A DNA stretch of 64,000 nt, taken from positions 1,766,501 through 1,830,500 of the forward strand of contig NZ_CP060494.1 of assembly GCF_014334115.1 (NCBI RefSeq), written 5' to 3'. Origin of the DNA: Sphingosinithalassobacter sp. CS137. GTDB taxonomy: Bacteria; Pseudomonadota; Alphaproteobacteria; Sphingomonadales; Sphingomonadaceae. Made by a program: the position numbers and the translations under genes. A model generated the notes under the pieces. That model had not been told where the DNA came from and searched no databases. It saw nothing but the letters and a program-made list of their open reading frames with translations. Numbering within the stretch: the first letter of the stretch is position 1; every line of letters starts with the position of its first letter. Below, in pieces: positions 57,047-64,000 of the stretch.

Positions 57047-57619
57047 ATGAGCGCGACGCTGATCGGCTATGCCCGTTGTTCGACCGATGGCCAGGACCTC
57101 GCTGCCCAACGCGCGGCGCTCGCCGCGCTGGGGGTGGGCGATGATCGCATTTATACCGATCATGGCTTTACCGGTACCAACCGTTCACGGCCGGGGCTCG
57201 ATCAGGCGCTGGCCGCGGTGCGGGCAGGGGATACGCTGGTCGTTGCCAAGCTCGACCGGCTCGCCCGCTCAGTCCCCGATGCGCGCGCGATCGGCGAATT
57301 GCTGCAGGGCAGGGGAGTGCGGCTCCAGATCGGCGGCAGCGTACACGACCCCGCCGATCCGATGGGGCGGCTCTTTTTCAATATTCTCGCGACATTCGCC
57401 GAGTTCGAGGCGGACCTGATCCGCATGCGCACGCGTGAGGGTATGGCGGTCGCGCGCGCCCGGGGCAAGCTGCGCGGCAAGAAGCCCAAGCTCAGCGACC
57501 GGCAACAGGCCGAGCTGCGCCGCATGCATGCCACAGGCGAATATTCTATCAGCGACCTTGCCGAGCTGTTTGCCGTATCGCGGCCGACCATCTATCGCGT
57601 GCTGAAACGCACTTCGTGA
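57047..57619 (+). CDS. Serine recombinase (resolvase/invertase)
   Basis: 190 residues, intact. Catalytic region LIGYARCSTDGQDLAAQRAA, KLDRLARSVPDARAIG, FFNILATFAEFEADLIRMRT and a C-terminal HTH SISDLAELFAVSRPTIYRVL. It is unlike the Tn3 element's own broken tnpR and lies outside that element. It ends 51 bases before the exopolysaccharide operon and could be the recombinase that put the region there. Confidence 0.92.
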   Translation: MSATLIGYARCSTDGQDLAAQRAALAALGVGDDRIYTDHGFTGTNRSRPGLDQALAAVRAGDTLVVAKLDRLARSVPDARAIGELLQGRGVRLQIGGSVHDPADPMGRLFFNILATFAEFEADLIRMRTREGMAVARARGKLRGKKPKLSDRQQAELRRMHATGEYSISDLAELFAVSRPTIYRVLKRTS

Positions 57620-57670
57620 CCTTGCTGGCAAGGGACGGTGCGTCGAAAATCTGCGGAATTCGGGGTACCA

Positions 57671-59131
57671 ATGCCAGACACATTCAAGCGCGCTTCCCGT
57701 GGCCGACGGGGTCCGGCGCAATCTGCAAGTTTCACTTCGGCATTTCGGGGAAAACCCGGTGAACTGATTCCATTCTATGTGGTAATCGGTCTGCTGCTGT
57801 GCAGCATGTTCTTCGGCGGATCCAACCAAGTGCAGACGGTGCATCTTCTGGTGCTGCGCCCCGTTTCGGTAATTGCGATTGCCGTTATACTTGTTCGACC
57901 GGGATTTCCCGAAATGGTGCGCTATCGGATTCCGGTGGCATTGCTGCTTGCATTTGCCTGTCTGATGCTGATGCAACTGATCCCATTGCCGCCATCGCTT
58001 TGGATGCACTTTCCCGGGCGTGCCATTTTCGCTAGTGCAGCGCAGATCGCCCAGACGGAACAACCATGGCGACCGCTTTCGCTTGTTCCCGATCGCACGC
58101 TTAACAGCTTTTTTGCCCTCATTCCGCCAGTGACCGTCCTGCTGGCAGGCGCCGCCATGCGCCGCGACCAGCGCCTTGCATTGATTCCAATCACCCTGCT
58201 TGTCGTTGTAGCCAGCGCGGTGCTTGGTATCCTCCAGTCTGCCGGCGGCGATGTCAGCCCCTTTTATCTCTTCCATATCCATTCACAGGATGTCCCGGTC
58301 GGCTTCTTTTCGAACCGGAACCATCAGGCAACATTGTTGGCGCTGGCGCTGCCATTGCTGGTGGTGTTCCTGAGCATGTCATCGCGAAATGTTCATGCGG
58401 AACGCTCGCGCGCTGCCATGGCATTGGTGGCGGCGCTGCTCATCCTGCCATCAATCCTGGCGACTGGTTCGCGCACCGGAATGGTGATGGGGGCGGTGAT
58501 GCTGCTCCTCGCGGCGGTCCTCTTCTTCACTTCGCGCGAGCCCCGCCCGATGGGTCCTCAGTGCTTGCCTGCCTGGGTGGGCTGGGGTGCGCTCCTGGCG
58601 CTGCTAACAATTGCTGCGGCGACGCTCTATTTCGGTCGCGCCGTGTCCGTCGATCGGATCATGGCATTCGATGCGGATGCCGAACAGCGACTGCGTTCGC
58701 TGCCGGTGGTACTCGACATGATACGTCATTATTTCCCTGCCGGGACCGGATATGGCGCGTTTGACGCGGCCTATCGCATTGCCGAACCGGATGCCCTGCT
58801 GCATCCCACCTATTTCAATCACGCGCATAATGACTTGCTCGAACTGATACTGGAAGGCGGGATCATAGCGGCGATACTGTTGGTCGCGTTTCTCATGTGG
58901 TGGATCGTCACGACGATCAAGGTCGCCCGCGGGCCGTATCCGTTCGGCGCACGGGCGCTTGCCGGACTGGCTGGATCTGCTGGCATCGGCGTGCTGCTGG
59001 CGTCGAGCTTGGTGGATTATCCGCTACGTACCACGTTGCTCGCGGTTGTCCTCGCCACATGCTGCCTGTGGCTTGGTGATGCGGCGGCCGAACAGGGCTG
59101 GGCAGGGAGGCAGAAGCGCCAGCGGAAATAA
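57671..59131 (+). CDS. O-antigen ligase/polymerase-family protein (Wzy-like)
   Basis: 486 residues with about ten to twelve membrane helices. The Wzy_C/O-antigen ligase signature is visible in GFFSNRNHQATLLALALPLL and in the later HNDLLELILEGG after a large periplasmic loop. It should polymerise polysaccharide repeat units on the outer face of the inner membrane. It is the first gene of the exopolysaccharide set. The lower GC compared with the housekeeping part suggests separate acquisition. Confidence 0.85.
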   Translation: MPDTFKRASRGRRGPAQSASFTSAFRGKPGELIPFYVVIGLLLCSMFFGGSNQVQTVHLLVLRPVSVIAIAVILVRPGFPEMVRYRIPVALLLAFACLMLMQLIPLPPSLWMHFPGRAIFASAAQIAQTEQPWRPLSLVPDRTLNSFFALIPPVTVLLAGAAMRRDQRLALIPITLLVVVASAVLGILQSAGGDVSPFYLFHIHSQDVPVGFFSNRNHQATLLALALPLLVVFLSMSSRNVHAERSRAAMALVAALLILPSILATGSRTGMVMGAVMLLLAAVLFFTSREPRPMGPQCLPAWVGWGALLALLTIAAATLYFGRAVSVDRIMAFDADAEQRLRSLPVVLDMIRHYFPAGTGYGAFDAAYRIAEPDALLHPTYFNHAHNDLLELILEGGIIAAILLVAFLMWWIVTTIKVARGPYPFGARALAGLAGSAGIGVLLASSLVDYPLRTTLLAVVLATCCLWLGDAAAEQGWAGRQKRQRK

Positions 59132-59191
59132 TTGCATCCTTACTGCGGATGGGCTAGGCAACCCCGGCGAAATCCAGGGTTCCCGACCACG

Positions 59192-59893
59192 ATGAAGTTT
59201 GCGACAACAATAGCCGTGATGCTAGTGATGCTCTCGGGCTGTTCTTCTTATAAGCTGATCGGCCGCGAAGACTTGCAAGTGGTTTCTGGTGGAGAATTAC
59301 CTGCGCCTACGCGTCAGGATCTCATCCTTGAACAGCGATCATACGTAATTGGTCCGTTCGACAAGGTGACGGTCGACGTATATGGTGTTCCCGAACTCAA
59401 GCAGACTGTGACTGTGGACGCGAGCGGGGTGATATCGCTTCCGCTCGCCGGAACGGTCGTTGCGGCGGGAAAGACGCCGTCGGAACTTGCCGACGCCATC
59501 GCTGACCAACTTCGCGGGCGCCATCTGCGCGACCCGCAGGTGATCGTAAATACCGATACGGTCAATCAGATGATCACCGTGGACGGCGAAGTCCAGCAGC
59601 CCGGTCTTTATCCGGTGACGGGCCGCATGACGTTGCTGCGGACGATCGCCACCGCGCGCGGTCTGTCGCAATTCGCCAACAGCAGCTATGTCGTGGTGTT
59701 CCGTCACGTCGCTGATCAGGATATGGCGGCGCTGTATGATCTGCGCGCGATCCGGCAAGGTATCTATCCCGATCCTGAGGTATATGCGAACGATGTCGTT
59801 GTGGTTGGGGAGTCCGCAGGGCGTCGCGTCTTCTCCAATGTCATCTCCGGCTCCGCCCTTCTATCTGCTCCGCTGATTGCTCTTTTGCAGTAG
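59192..59893 (+). CDS. Polysaccharide export lipoprotein (Wza-like)
   Basis: 233 residues from the ATG at 59192. Lipobox LSGC in MKFATTIAVMLVMLSGCSSY. The polysaccharide export domain reads YVIGPFDKVTVDVYGVPELK and LAGTVVAAGKTPSELADAI. A SLBB domain follows (TVDGEVQQPGLYPVTG). Shorter than E. coli Wza (about 380), as is usual for alphaproteobacterial members. It forms the outer-membrane export channel. Confidence 0.9.
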   Translation: MKFATTIAVMLVMLSGCSSYKLIGREDLQVVSGGELPAPTRQDLILEQRSYVIGPFDKVTVDVYGVPELKQTVTVDASGVISLPLAGTVVAAGKTPSELADAIADQLRGRHLRDPQVIVNTDTVNQMITVDGEVQQPGLYPVTGRMTLLRTIATARGLSQFANSSYVVVFRHVADQDMAALYDLRAIRQGIYPDPEVYANDVVVVGESAGRRVFSNVISGSALLSAPLIALLQ

Positions 59894-59918
59894 CGTGCGA
59901 ACGAGAACCAATTTTCCG

Positions 59919-62132
59919 ATGAACCATCTGAATTCGAGCCGGCCGATGTTCGATGCGGTTTCCGGCGAATCCTATCATCGTCCGGCGCAGCGATGGAACG
60001 CGCCCGATGCAGCCGAAATCATCACTCAGGTGCTGTCGATTGCGCGGCGTCGCAAATGGCTCATCGCAGGGTGCGTCGTCGGCGCGTTGCTGCTCGGTCT
60101 GGTTGCGACGCTATTGATGACGCCGCAATATCGCGCCTCGGCAACGCTGGAAATCCAGCGCGAGAACAGTTCGATGATCCGGGTGGGTCAGGATCCGGCC
60201 GCCATGGCGAGTGTCGACCAGGAATTCTACGAAACCCAGTATGGCCTTCTCCAGGCCGGATCGCTTGCCGAACGTGTGGCGCAGGCACTGCGTCTTGGCG
60301 ATGATGCCAAATTCTTCGAAAAGTTCGGCTATGGATCCGGCGCATCTCCGCAGGAAGTGCTTGATTCGGTCGGAGCGGATCGTGACACCCGTATCCGGGT
60401 GGCAGGGGAAATCTTGCTCGACCATTTCAGTGTCGACCATTCGCGCCTTTCTCGCCTGGTCAATATTCATTTCGAAAGTCCTGATCCGCAGTTCTCGAAA
60501 CGCGTGATCGATGCATGGTCGGCAAATTTCATCCGTATGACGCTAGAGCGTCGTTATGACGCCACGGCATATGCCCGCGACTTCCTGGAAAACCGGATTG
60601 AACAGTTGCGGACGCGGATCAATGAATCTGAACAGAAGGTGGTCGATTACGCGGCCCAGCAGCAGATTATAAATCTGCCCTCTACCGGTGGTACCGGCGG
60701 CGAGGGCGGCACTACCGAACGGCCACTCGTCGCTGAAGATTTGGCGATCCTGAATCAGCAACTGGTGCGCGCAACGGCGGATCGCATCGAGGCGGAGAGC
60801 AGGTTGCGTATTTCCGCCGGGGAATCTTCCGAAGGTCTGGAGAATCAGGCCATTTCGCGGATGCGCGAGCAGCGAGCAAGTCTTGCTGCCGAATATGCCC
60901 GAATGATGGTTCAGTTCGAGCCGACATATCCCCCCGCAATGGCGTTGCAGAGCCAGTTGACGCAGATGGACCGGGCGATAGCGCGCGAGGAAAGCCGCAT
61001 TTCGGGTTCGCTCCGGCAGACCTATGAGGCGAGCCTTGCGCGTGAGCAGCAACTGCGCAAGCGGGTCGATGAGCTTAAACAAGCCGTACTGGATTCGCGT
61101 CGCCGCAGCATCCAATATAATATCTATCAGCGCGACGCCGATACGAATCGGCAACTCTATGACGCGCTGTTGCAGCAATATAAGGAAATCGGAGTCGCCG
61201 GAGGGGTGGGCGCCACCAATATCTCGGTAGTCGATGCGGCTGAAGTGCCGCTGAAGCCTTCAAGCCCGAAAATTCCGCTCAATCTTGCGCTCGCGTTGAT
61301 GGCCGGGCTGCTGCTTGGCGCGGGTGCCGCCTGGGCGCTTGAGCAGATTGACCAGGGGATCACCGATCCAGGCGAAGTCGAGACGGATCTTGGAGTTCCG
61401 CTGCTGGGTACAATTCCCACATCAGTCGAGACCAACATTCTCGAGGCGCTTGACGATCGCAAGTCGGGGATCAGCGAGGCCTATGTGTCGCTACGCACGC
61501 GACTGTCCTTTGCAACCGATCACGGTGTCCCGCGCACCCTGGCCGTCACCAGCAGCCGTCCAGCAGAGGGCAAGTCGACCAGTGCCTACGCGCTCGCCCT
61601 GTCGCTTGCGCGCAGCCAGAAGCGAGTCGTGCTGATCGACGCGGACATGCGCTCGCCCACGGTGCACCATGAGTTCAACATCTCGAACACCCATGGGCTG
61701 AGCAATTATCTGTCGGGCAGCGACGACCTGGCACAGGCAGTGAAGCCGAGCAGCCATGAAAGGTTGCATGTGATGCCTGCAGGCCCGCCGCCGCCCAGCG
61801 CGCCCGAGCTTCTGGCTGGCGAGCGGTTCAATACCCTGGTGATGGAATTGCTCGAGCAGTTCGATCATATCGTATTCGACGCGCCGCCGGTGATGGGCCT
61901 GGCCGACGCTCCCTTGCTCGCAAGCAGAGTGGAAGGCGTCGTCTATGTGGTCGAGGCCCATGGCACGCAGAAGAGCATGGTCCGTGTCGCGCTCAATCGC
62001 TTGATCGATTCCAATGCGCAGATCTTCGGCGCGGTGCTCACCAAATTCGATCCGCAACGTGCTCATTACGGCTATGGCTATGATTATGGCTATGGCTATG
62101 GCTATGGCCAGAGCGACGGCTCCAAGACATAG
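59919..62132 (+). CDS. Polysaccharide co-polymerase with tyrosine-kinase domain (Wzc-like)
   Basis: 737 residues. N-terminal Wzz domain with two membrane helices (about 48-68 and 450-470) and a long coiled-coil periplasmic part. The bacterial tyrosine kinase has Walker A SSRPAEGKSTSA, Walker A' VVLIDADMRSP and Walker B HIVFDAPPVMG. The tail is a run of tyrosine/glycine, YGYGYDYGYGYGYG, the autophosphorylation cluster. It controls polymer length and couples export with Wza. Confidence 0.93.
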   Translation: MNHLNSSRPMFDAVSGESYHRPAQRWNAPDAAEIITQVLSIARRRKWLIAGCVVGALLLGLVATLLMTPQYRASATLEIQRENSSMIRVGQDPAAMASVDQEFYETQYGLLQAGSLAERVAQALRLGDDAKFFEKFGYGSGASPQEVLDSVGADRDTRIRVAGEILLDHFSVDHSRLSRLVNIHFESPDPQFSKRVIDAWSANFIRMTLERRYDATAYARDFLENRIEQLRTRINESEQKVVDYAAQQQIINLPSTGGTGGEGGTTERPLVAEDLAILNQQLVRATADRIEAESRLRISAGESSEGLENQAISRMREQRASLAAEYARMMVQFEPTYPPAMALQSQLTQMDRAIAREESRISGSLRQTYEASLAREQQLRKRVDELKQAVLDSRRRSIQYNIYQRDADTNRQLYDALLQQYKEIGVAGGVGATNISVVDAAEVPLKPSSPKIPLNLALALMAGLLLGAGAAWALEQIDQGITDPGEVETDLGVPLLGTIPTSVETNILEALDDRKSGISEAYVSLRTRLSFATDHGVPRTLAVTSSRPAEGKSTSAYALALSLARSQKRVVLIDADMRSPTVHHEFNISNTHGLSNYLSGSDDLAQAVKPSSHERLHVMPAGPPPPSAPELLAGERFNTLVMELLEQFDHIVFDAPPVMGLADAPLLASRVEGVVYVVEAHGTQKSMVRVALNRLIDSNAQIFGAVLTKFDPQRAHYGYGYDYGYGYGYGQSDGSKT

Positions 62133-62136
62133 TGGA

Positions 62137-63411
62137 ATGCGGGTGATGCGTGACCGGGGCATGAACCGCAAAATGCTGGCGCGCGGCGCAATCGTGCTGG
62201 TCCTTGGTGGTGCGCTCCTGTGGCTGGTAAGCGTCGTAACCGTCGCACAGGTCCGTGCGCGTACCGATCCGGCCGGCGCGCTGGCGGTCTGGGGCTGGAA
62301 CAGCGAAGCCCTGGGCGGTGGGGCCATCGCAAGCATTCAGGCCGATCCGGAGGGGGTCGATACGACGCGCGTTCGCGCGCTGGCGGTGCGGGCATTGCAG
62401 CGTGACCCCACGAGTGTAACAGCTGCAGCGACGCTCGGGATATTGGCGGCGATGGCCGATGATGACGCGCGGGCAGTGGGTGCCTTCACCTACGCCCAGT
62501 CGCTGTCGCGGCGCGATCCGACGACCAATCTCTGGATGATCGAACATGCCGTACAGGCCGGCGATGTGCGATCTGCGTTAGCCAACTATGATCGCGCGAT
62601 GCTCACCTCTCGGAGCCTGCGTCCGTTGCTGACGACTACCCTGGCACAGGCCACGTCCGACCCGGCTGTATTCGCCGAACTGGCACCCATGGTACGCCGG
62701 CGTCCGTTATGGTGGGCCGACTATGTTTCAGCCTTCATCACTTCCAGTCCGACCCCTGCGAGGACCTTTCCGCGCATGTTTGCGCTGCTCGCGCTAAATC
62801 CCCAGGTCCCGCGAGAGCGCGAATGGCTGAAAGCGGCCATGCATCGGCTCATCGACGAGAAGGCTTATGCGACCGCCGCAGCCTTTTATCGCGCCACCGT
62901 TCCGGGTTCCGTGGGGCTTTTGCGCAATGGTTCCTTTGAGGCGGCGAATGATTTTCCGCCATTCGACTGGCAGTTTACCGACACTCCGGAACTCCTTGCC
63001 CGGCAGGAGGCGGCATCGGGCGCTGGTGGTGGCGCGGCGTTGTTGGTCGAGGTGCAGCGCGACCGTGGCGGCCTTGCCGCGCAACAGCTTCTCACGCTTG
63101 CGCCGGGGCAATATCGGTTGACCGGCCATGTGGGCGCGCCGGACGCGATTGCGGTGGCTAATGCGCGTCTGGCGCTGCGCTGTTACCGCAGCCCGGGCGA
63201 ACTAGCCTCCATCACGTTGCCCACCCCCCGGGATGCCGGCGCGAATTTCGGCTTGTCTTTTCGGGTCGGCCCGAATGACTGTGCTGTGCAGACGCTCGAC
63301 CTTCTCGTGTCGGAAAGCGGCAGCCCGCGGGACGCGGCGCTGTGGCTCGACGATCTTCACCTTGAGCCTCTCTCGAACTCCGTCGGCGCATCGGCCCGGC
63401 CGCCATCCTGA
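62137..63411 (+). CDS. Membrane-anchored protein of the exopolysaccharide operon
   Basis: 424 residues; starts at 62137, 62146 and 62161 are possible. One N-terminal membrane helix (AIVLVLGGALLWLVSVVTVA) precedes a helical repeat part (ALAVRALQRDPTSVTAAATL, WMIEHAVQAGDVRSALANYD). A C-terminal jelly-roll-like domain follows (NGSFEAANDFPPFDWQF, LWLDDLHLEP), resembling carbohydrate-binding modules. It may bind the nascent polymer in the periplasm; that is inference. Confidence 0.65.
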   Translation: MRVMRDRGMNRKMLARGAIVLVLGGALLWLVSVVTVAQVRARTDPAGALAVWGWNSEALGGGAIASIQADPEGVDTTRVRALAVRALQRDPTSVTAAATLGILAAMADDDARAVGAFTYAQSLSRRDPTTNLWMIEHAVQAGDVRSALANYDRAMLTSRSLRPLLTTTLAQATSDPAVFAELAPMVRRRPLWWADYVSAFITSSPTPARTFPRMFALLALNPQVPREREWLKAAMHRLIDEKAYATAAAFYRATVPGSVGLLRNGSFEAANDFPPFDWQFTDTPELLARQEAASGAGGGAALLVEVQRDRGGLAAQQLLTLAPGQYRLTGHVGAPDAIAVANARLALRCYRSPGELASITLPTPRDAGANFGLSFRVGPNDCAVQTLDLLVSESGSPRDAALWLDDLHLEPLSNSVGASARPPS

Positions 63412-63498
63412 GACAGGCACCGACACGACCGGGCCGCTACGGCCAATCCGCATCTGACCGGCCGTGACGGCGCAGCTCGCAATGGAACTGATACAAGC

Positions 63499-64000
63499 AT
63501 GACCAATGACAGTGCACCCAAAGTTGTAATTGTCGGGCTGGGATATGTCGGACTGACGCTTGCCGTTGCGCTGGCACGGCGCAATGTGCGTGTTTACGGC
63601 ATTGAGCGGCGGCAAAGCGTCGTCGACATGACAAATGAGGGACGACCTCATTTTGCCGAGGTCGGGCTGGACACGGCACTGTCCGACGTAGTCTCGCGAG
63701 GCCTGCTCACCTGCAGTACGACTACCGAGGATATTCCTGCGGCCGAATACTATATCATCACTGTCGGAACGCCGCTCAAACAGGGCACGCATGAGCCGCG
63801 CCTCGACATGATCGAGGAAGCCACGCGCCAGGTCGCGGGGCATCTTACCGATGGCGCCTCGGTGATCCTGCGTTCTACCGTCCGTATCGGCACCACCACT
63901 GGCGTGGTGCGTCCCGTCCTCGATGAATCGGGCAAGGAGTATTACCTGTCGATGTGCCCCGAACGGACGCTGGAGGGGGACGCGCTGCGCGAACTCGCAG
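63499..64000 (+). CDS. UDP-sugar dehydrogenase, 5' part (runs off the window)
   Basis: 167 codons are present. NAD-binding VVIVGLGYVGLTLAVALARR, then YYIITVGTPLK, SVILRSTVRIGTT and the CPERTLEGDALREL motif. The latter is characteristic of the WecC/WbpA type that oxidises UDP-N-acetylhexosamines to uronic acids. It would supply an acidic sugar for the polymer. The catalytic Cys lies beyond the window. Confidence 0.88.
   Translation, partial: MTNDSAPKVVIVGLGYVGLTLAVALARRNVRVYGIERRQSVVDMTNEGRPHFAEVGLDTALSDVVSRGLLTCSTTTEDIPAAEYYIITVGTPLKQGTHEPRLDMIEEATRQVAGHLTDGASVILRSTVRIGTTTGVVRPVLDESGKEYYLSMCPERTLEGDALRELA

Overview
The window reads as chromosome of a high-GC alphaproteobacterium close to Sphingomonas (Sphingomonadaceae). 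The main pointers are the crtY-crtI-crtB carotenoid operon, the ptsP / RodZ-like / cpoB / tilS / ftsH gene order, several small proteins that look typical of sphingomonads, and an exopolysaccharide cluster at the right end. No rRNA, tRNA or CRISPR array was found.

Layout. 1-20.4 kb is mostly housekeeping: the start of an aldo/keto reductase, proA, a DUF3667 membrane protein, ftsH with a strong terminator, tilS, cpoB, a RodZ-like protein, ptsP, nitronate monooxygenase, YjbQ-type protein, a divergent mntH/mntR manganese pair, lysC, ubiG, csaA, a diguanylate cyclase, several lipoproteins and a PAP2 phosphatase. 20.5-21.9 kb holds a frameshifted conserved gene and two small genes. 22.0-23.4 kb is an AT-richer islet with a DUF488 gene overlapping a gene of unknown function. 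23.4-26.5 kb has thiC, interrupted in frame by two structured palindromic repeats and preceded by a TPP riboswitch. Divergent from it is a membrane-protein/regulator pair whose promoter carries three matching palindromic operators. 26.5-30.5 kb has an OmpV-like protein, DUF2141, sterol desaturase, Mug-type glycosylase, SDR and phosphoesterase genes. 30.5-34.7 kb is the tightly overlapping crtY-crtI-LOG-crtB operon. 35-45.2 kb has an Atm1-type ABC exporter, a hydrolase, HerA-like ATPase divergent from recQ, and a chain of overlapping genes ending in a sterol desaturase and a GMC oxidoreductase. 45.2-47.9 kb is glnK-amtB with a sigma-54 promoter, then two small genes.

About 47.9-57.6 kb is a decayed mobile region. 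It holds a ccdA stub, an HTH gene resembling plasmid/ICE replication-associated proteins, a Phd/ParE-type toxin-antitoxin pair, a broken parA, a ribbon-helix-helix gene and a WGR-domain gene. A Tn3-family transposon (51172-56686, 38-bp ends, 6-bp target duplication) is inserted there. It carries tnpA with four frameshifts, tnpR with two, and an ABC exporter pair whose ATPase has an early in-frame stop. A second, intact resolvase closes the region.

From 57.67 kb to the end runs an exopolysaccharide operon: Wzy-type polymerase/ligase, Wza-type export lipoprotein, Wzc-type co-polymerase/kinase, a membrane-anchored repeat protein and the start of a nucleotide-sugar dehydrogenase. Together these would polymerise, export and supply sugar for a capsular or sphingan-like polysaccharide.

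All assignments come from reading sequence and translations only. No database search was run.
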